DNA from: Flavobacteriaceae bacterium UBA980
Lineage (GTDB): Bacteria > Bacteroidota > Bacteroidia > Flavobacteriales > Flavobacteriaceae
Reading direction: 5' to 3'
DNA length: 42,078 nucleotides
Assembly (NCBI GenBank): GCA_002292265.1
Contig: DBBQ01000041.1
Span: 1 to 42,078 of the forward strand
In this document: piece by piece, positions 42,068 through 42,078 of the stretch
Layout: every line of letters starts with the position of its first letter
Position numbering within the stretch: position 1 is the stretch's first letter
Translations under genes and position numbers: made by a program
Notes under the pieces: model-generated
Databases searched by the model: none
What the model was told of the DNA's origin: nothing
The model's input: the letters and a program-made list of their open reading frames with translations, nothing else

Positions 42068-42078
42068 CCCCAAAAAAT

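Overview
This window looks like chromosomal DNA of a (probably marine) member of Flavobacteriaceae (Bacteroidota). Several things support this. The base composition is AT-rich. Promoters carry the Bacteroidota TAnnTTTG -7 element, the clearest being upstream of the tRNA and HU genes. Several gene neighbourhoods are typical of the family: rlmD–DUF6452–DUF6048, DUF4290–murA, fmt–HU–YqgE–class IV aminotransferase–START-like, and zapA–6S RNA–rny. This assignment is inference from gene content; no 16S gene is present.

Layout. 1-3150 is an accessory-looking edge. It holds the tail of an IS1595-like transposase with an in-frame stop, then a two-gene sugar unit (galM and a GH-A clan glycosidase, both lipoproteins), then a gene-poor 450-base stretch. 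3150-12060 is housekeeping: a ZIP metal transporter, a THUMP rRNA methyltransferase, the overlapping rlmD–DUF6452–DUF6048 operon, ornithine aminotransferase, cysteine desulfurase and an M23 peptidase. 12060-14430 is a division/RNA block: a coiled-coil protein, zapA, a probable 6S RNA and rny. 14435-21643 is a minus-strand run: glycosylasparaginase-like enzyme, GMC oxidoreductase, gluconate-dehydrogenase-like subunit 3, then glpK–glpD–glpF. 21839-25109 holds cutC, a TauE/SafE permease, an EamA permease and a DUF2911 protein.

25269-32881 is the most interesting part. It is a tightly packed plus-strand operon of nine genes: SRPBCC, SDR, class I photolyase, DUF2256 zinc-finger microprotein, Cry-DASH, iron-sulfur (6-4)-type photolyase, a divergent fourth photolyase-family protein, a TIGR03643 protein and a DUF1801 protein. 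Four different branches of the photolyase/cryptochrome superfamily are translationally coupled to small uncharacterised proteins, which suggests a dedicated light-response or photorepair module. The fourth member lacks the Trp pair of the usual FAD-proximal motif, and the SDR lacks the usual catalytic Tyr.

32890-41712 returns to core genes: a carboxypeptidase-regulatory-domain protein, murA (Asp at the fosfomycin-target Cys position), DUF4290, DUF493, an AAA ATPase, recQ, fmt, HU, YqgE, a class IV aminotransferase homologue without its PLP lysine, and a START-like protein. The window ends with tRNA-Met(CAT), a terminator, and about 70 bases of TGACAG-type repeats that may mark the edge of an integrated element.
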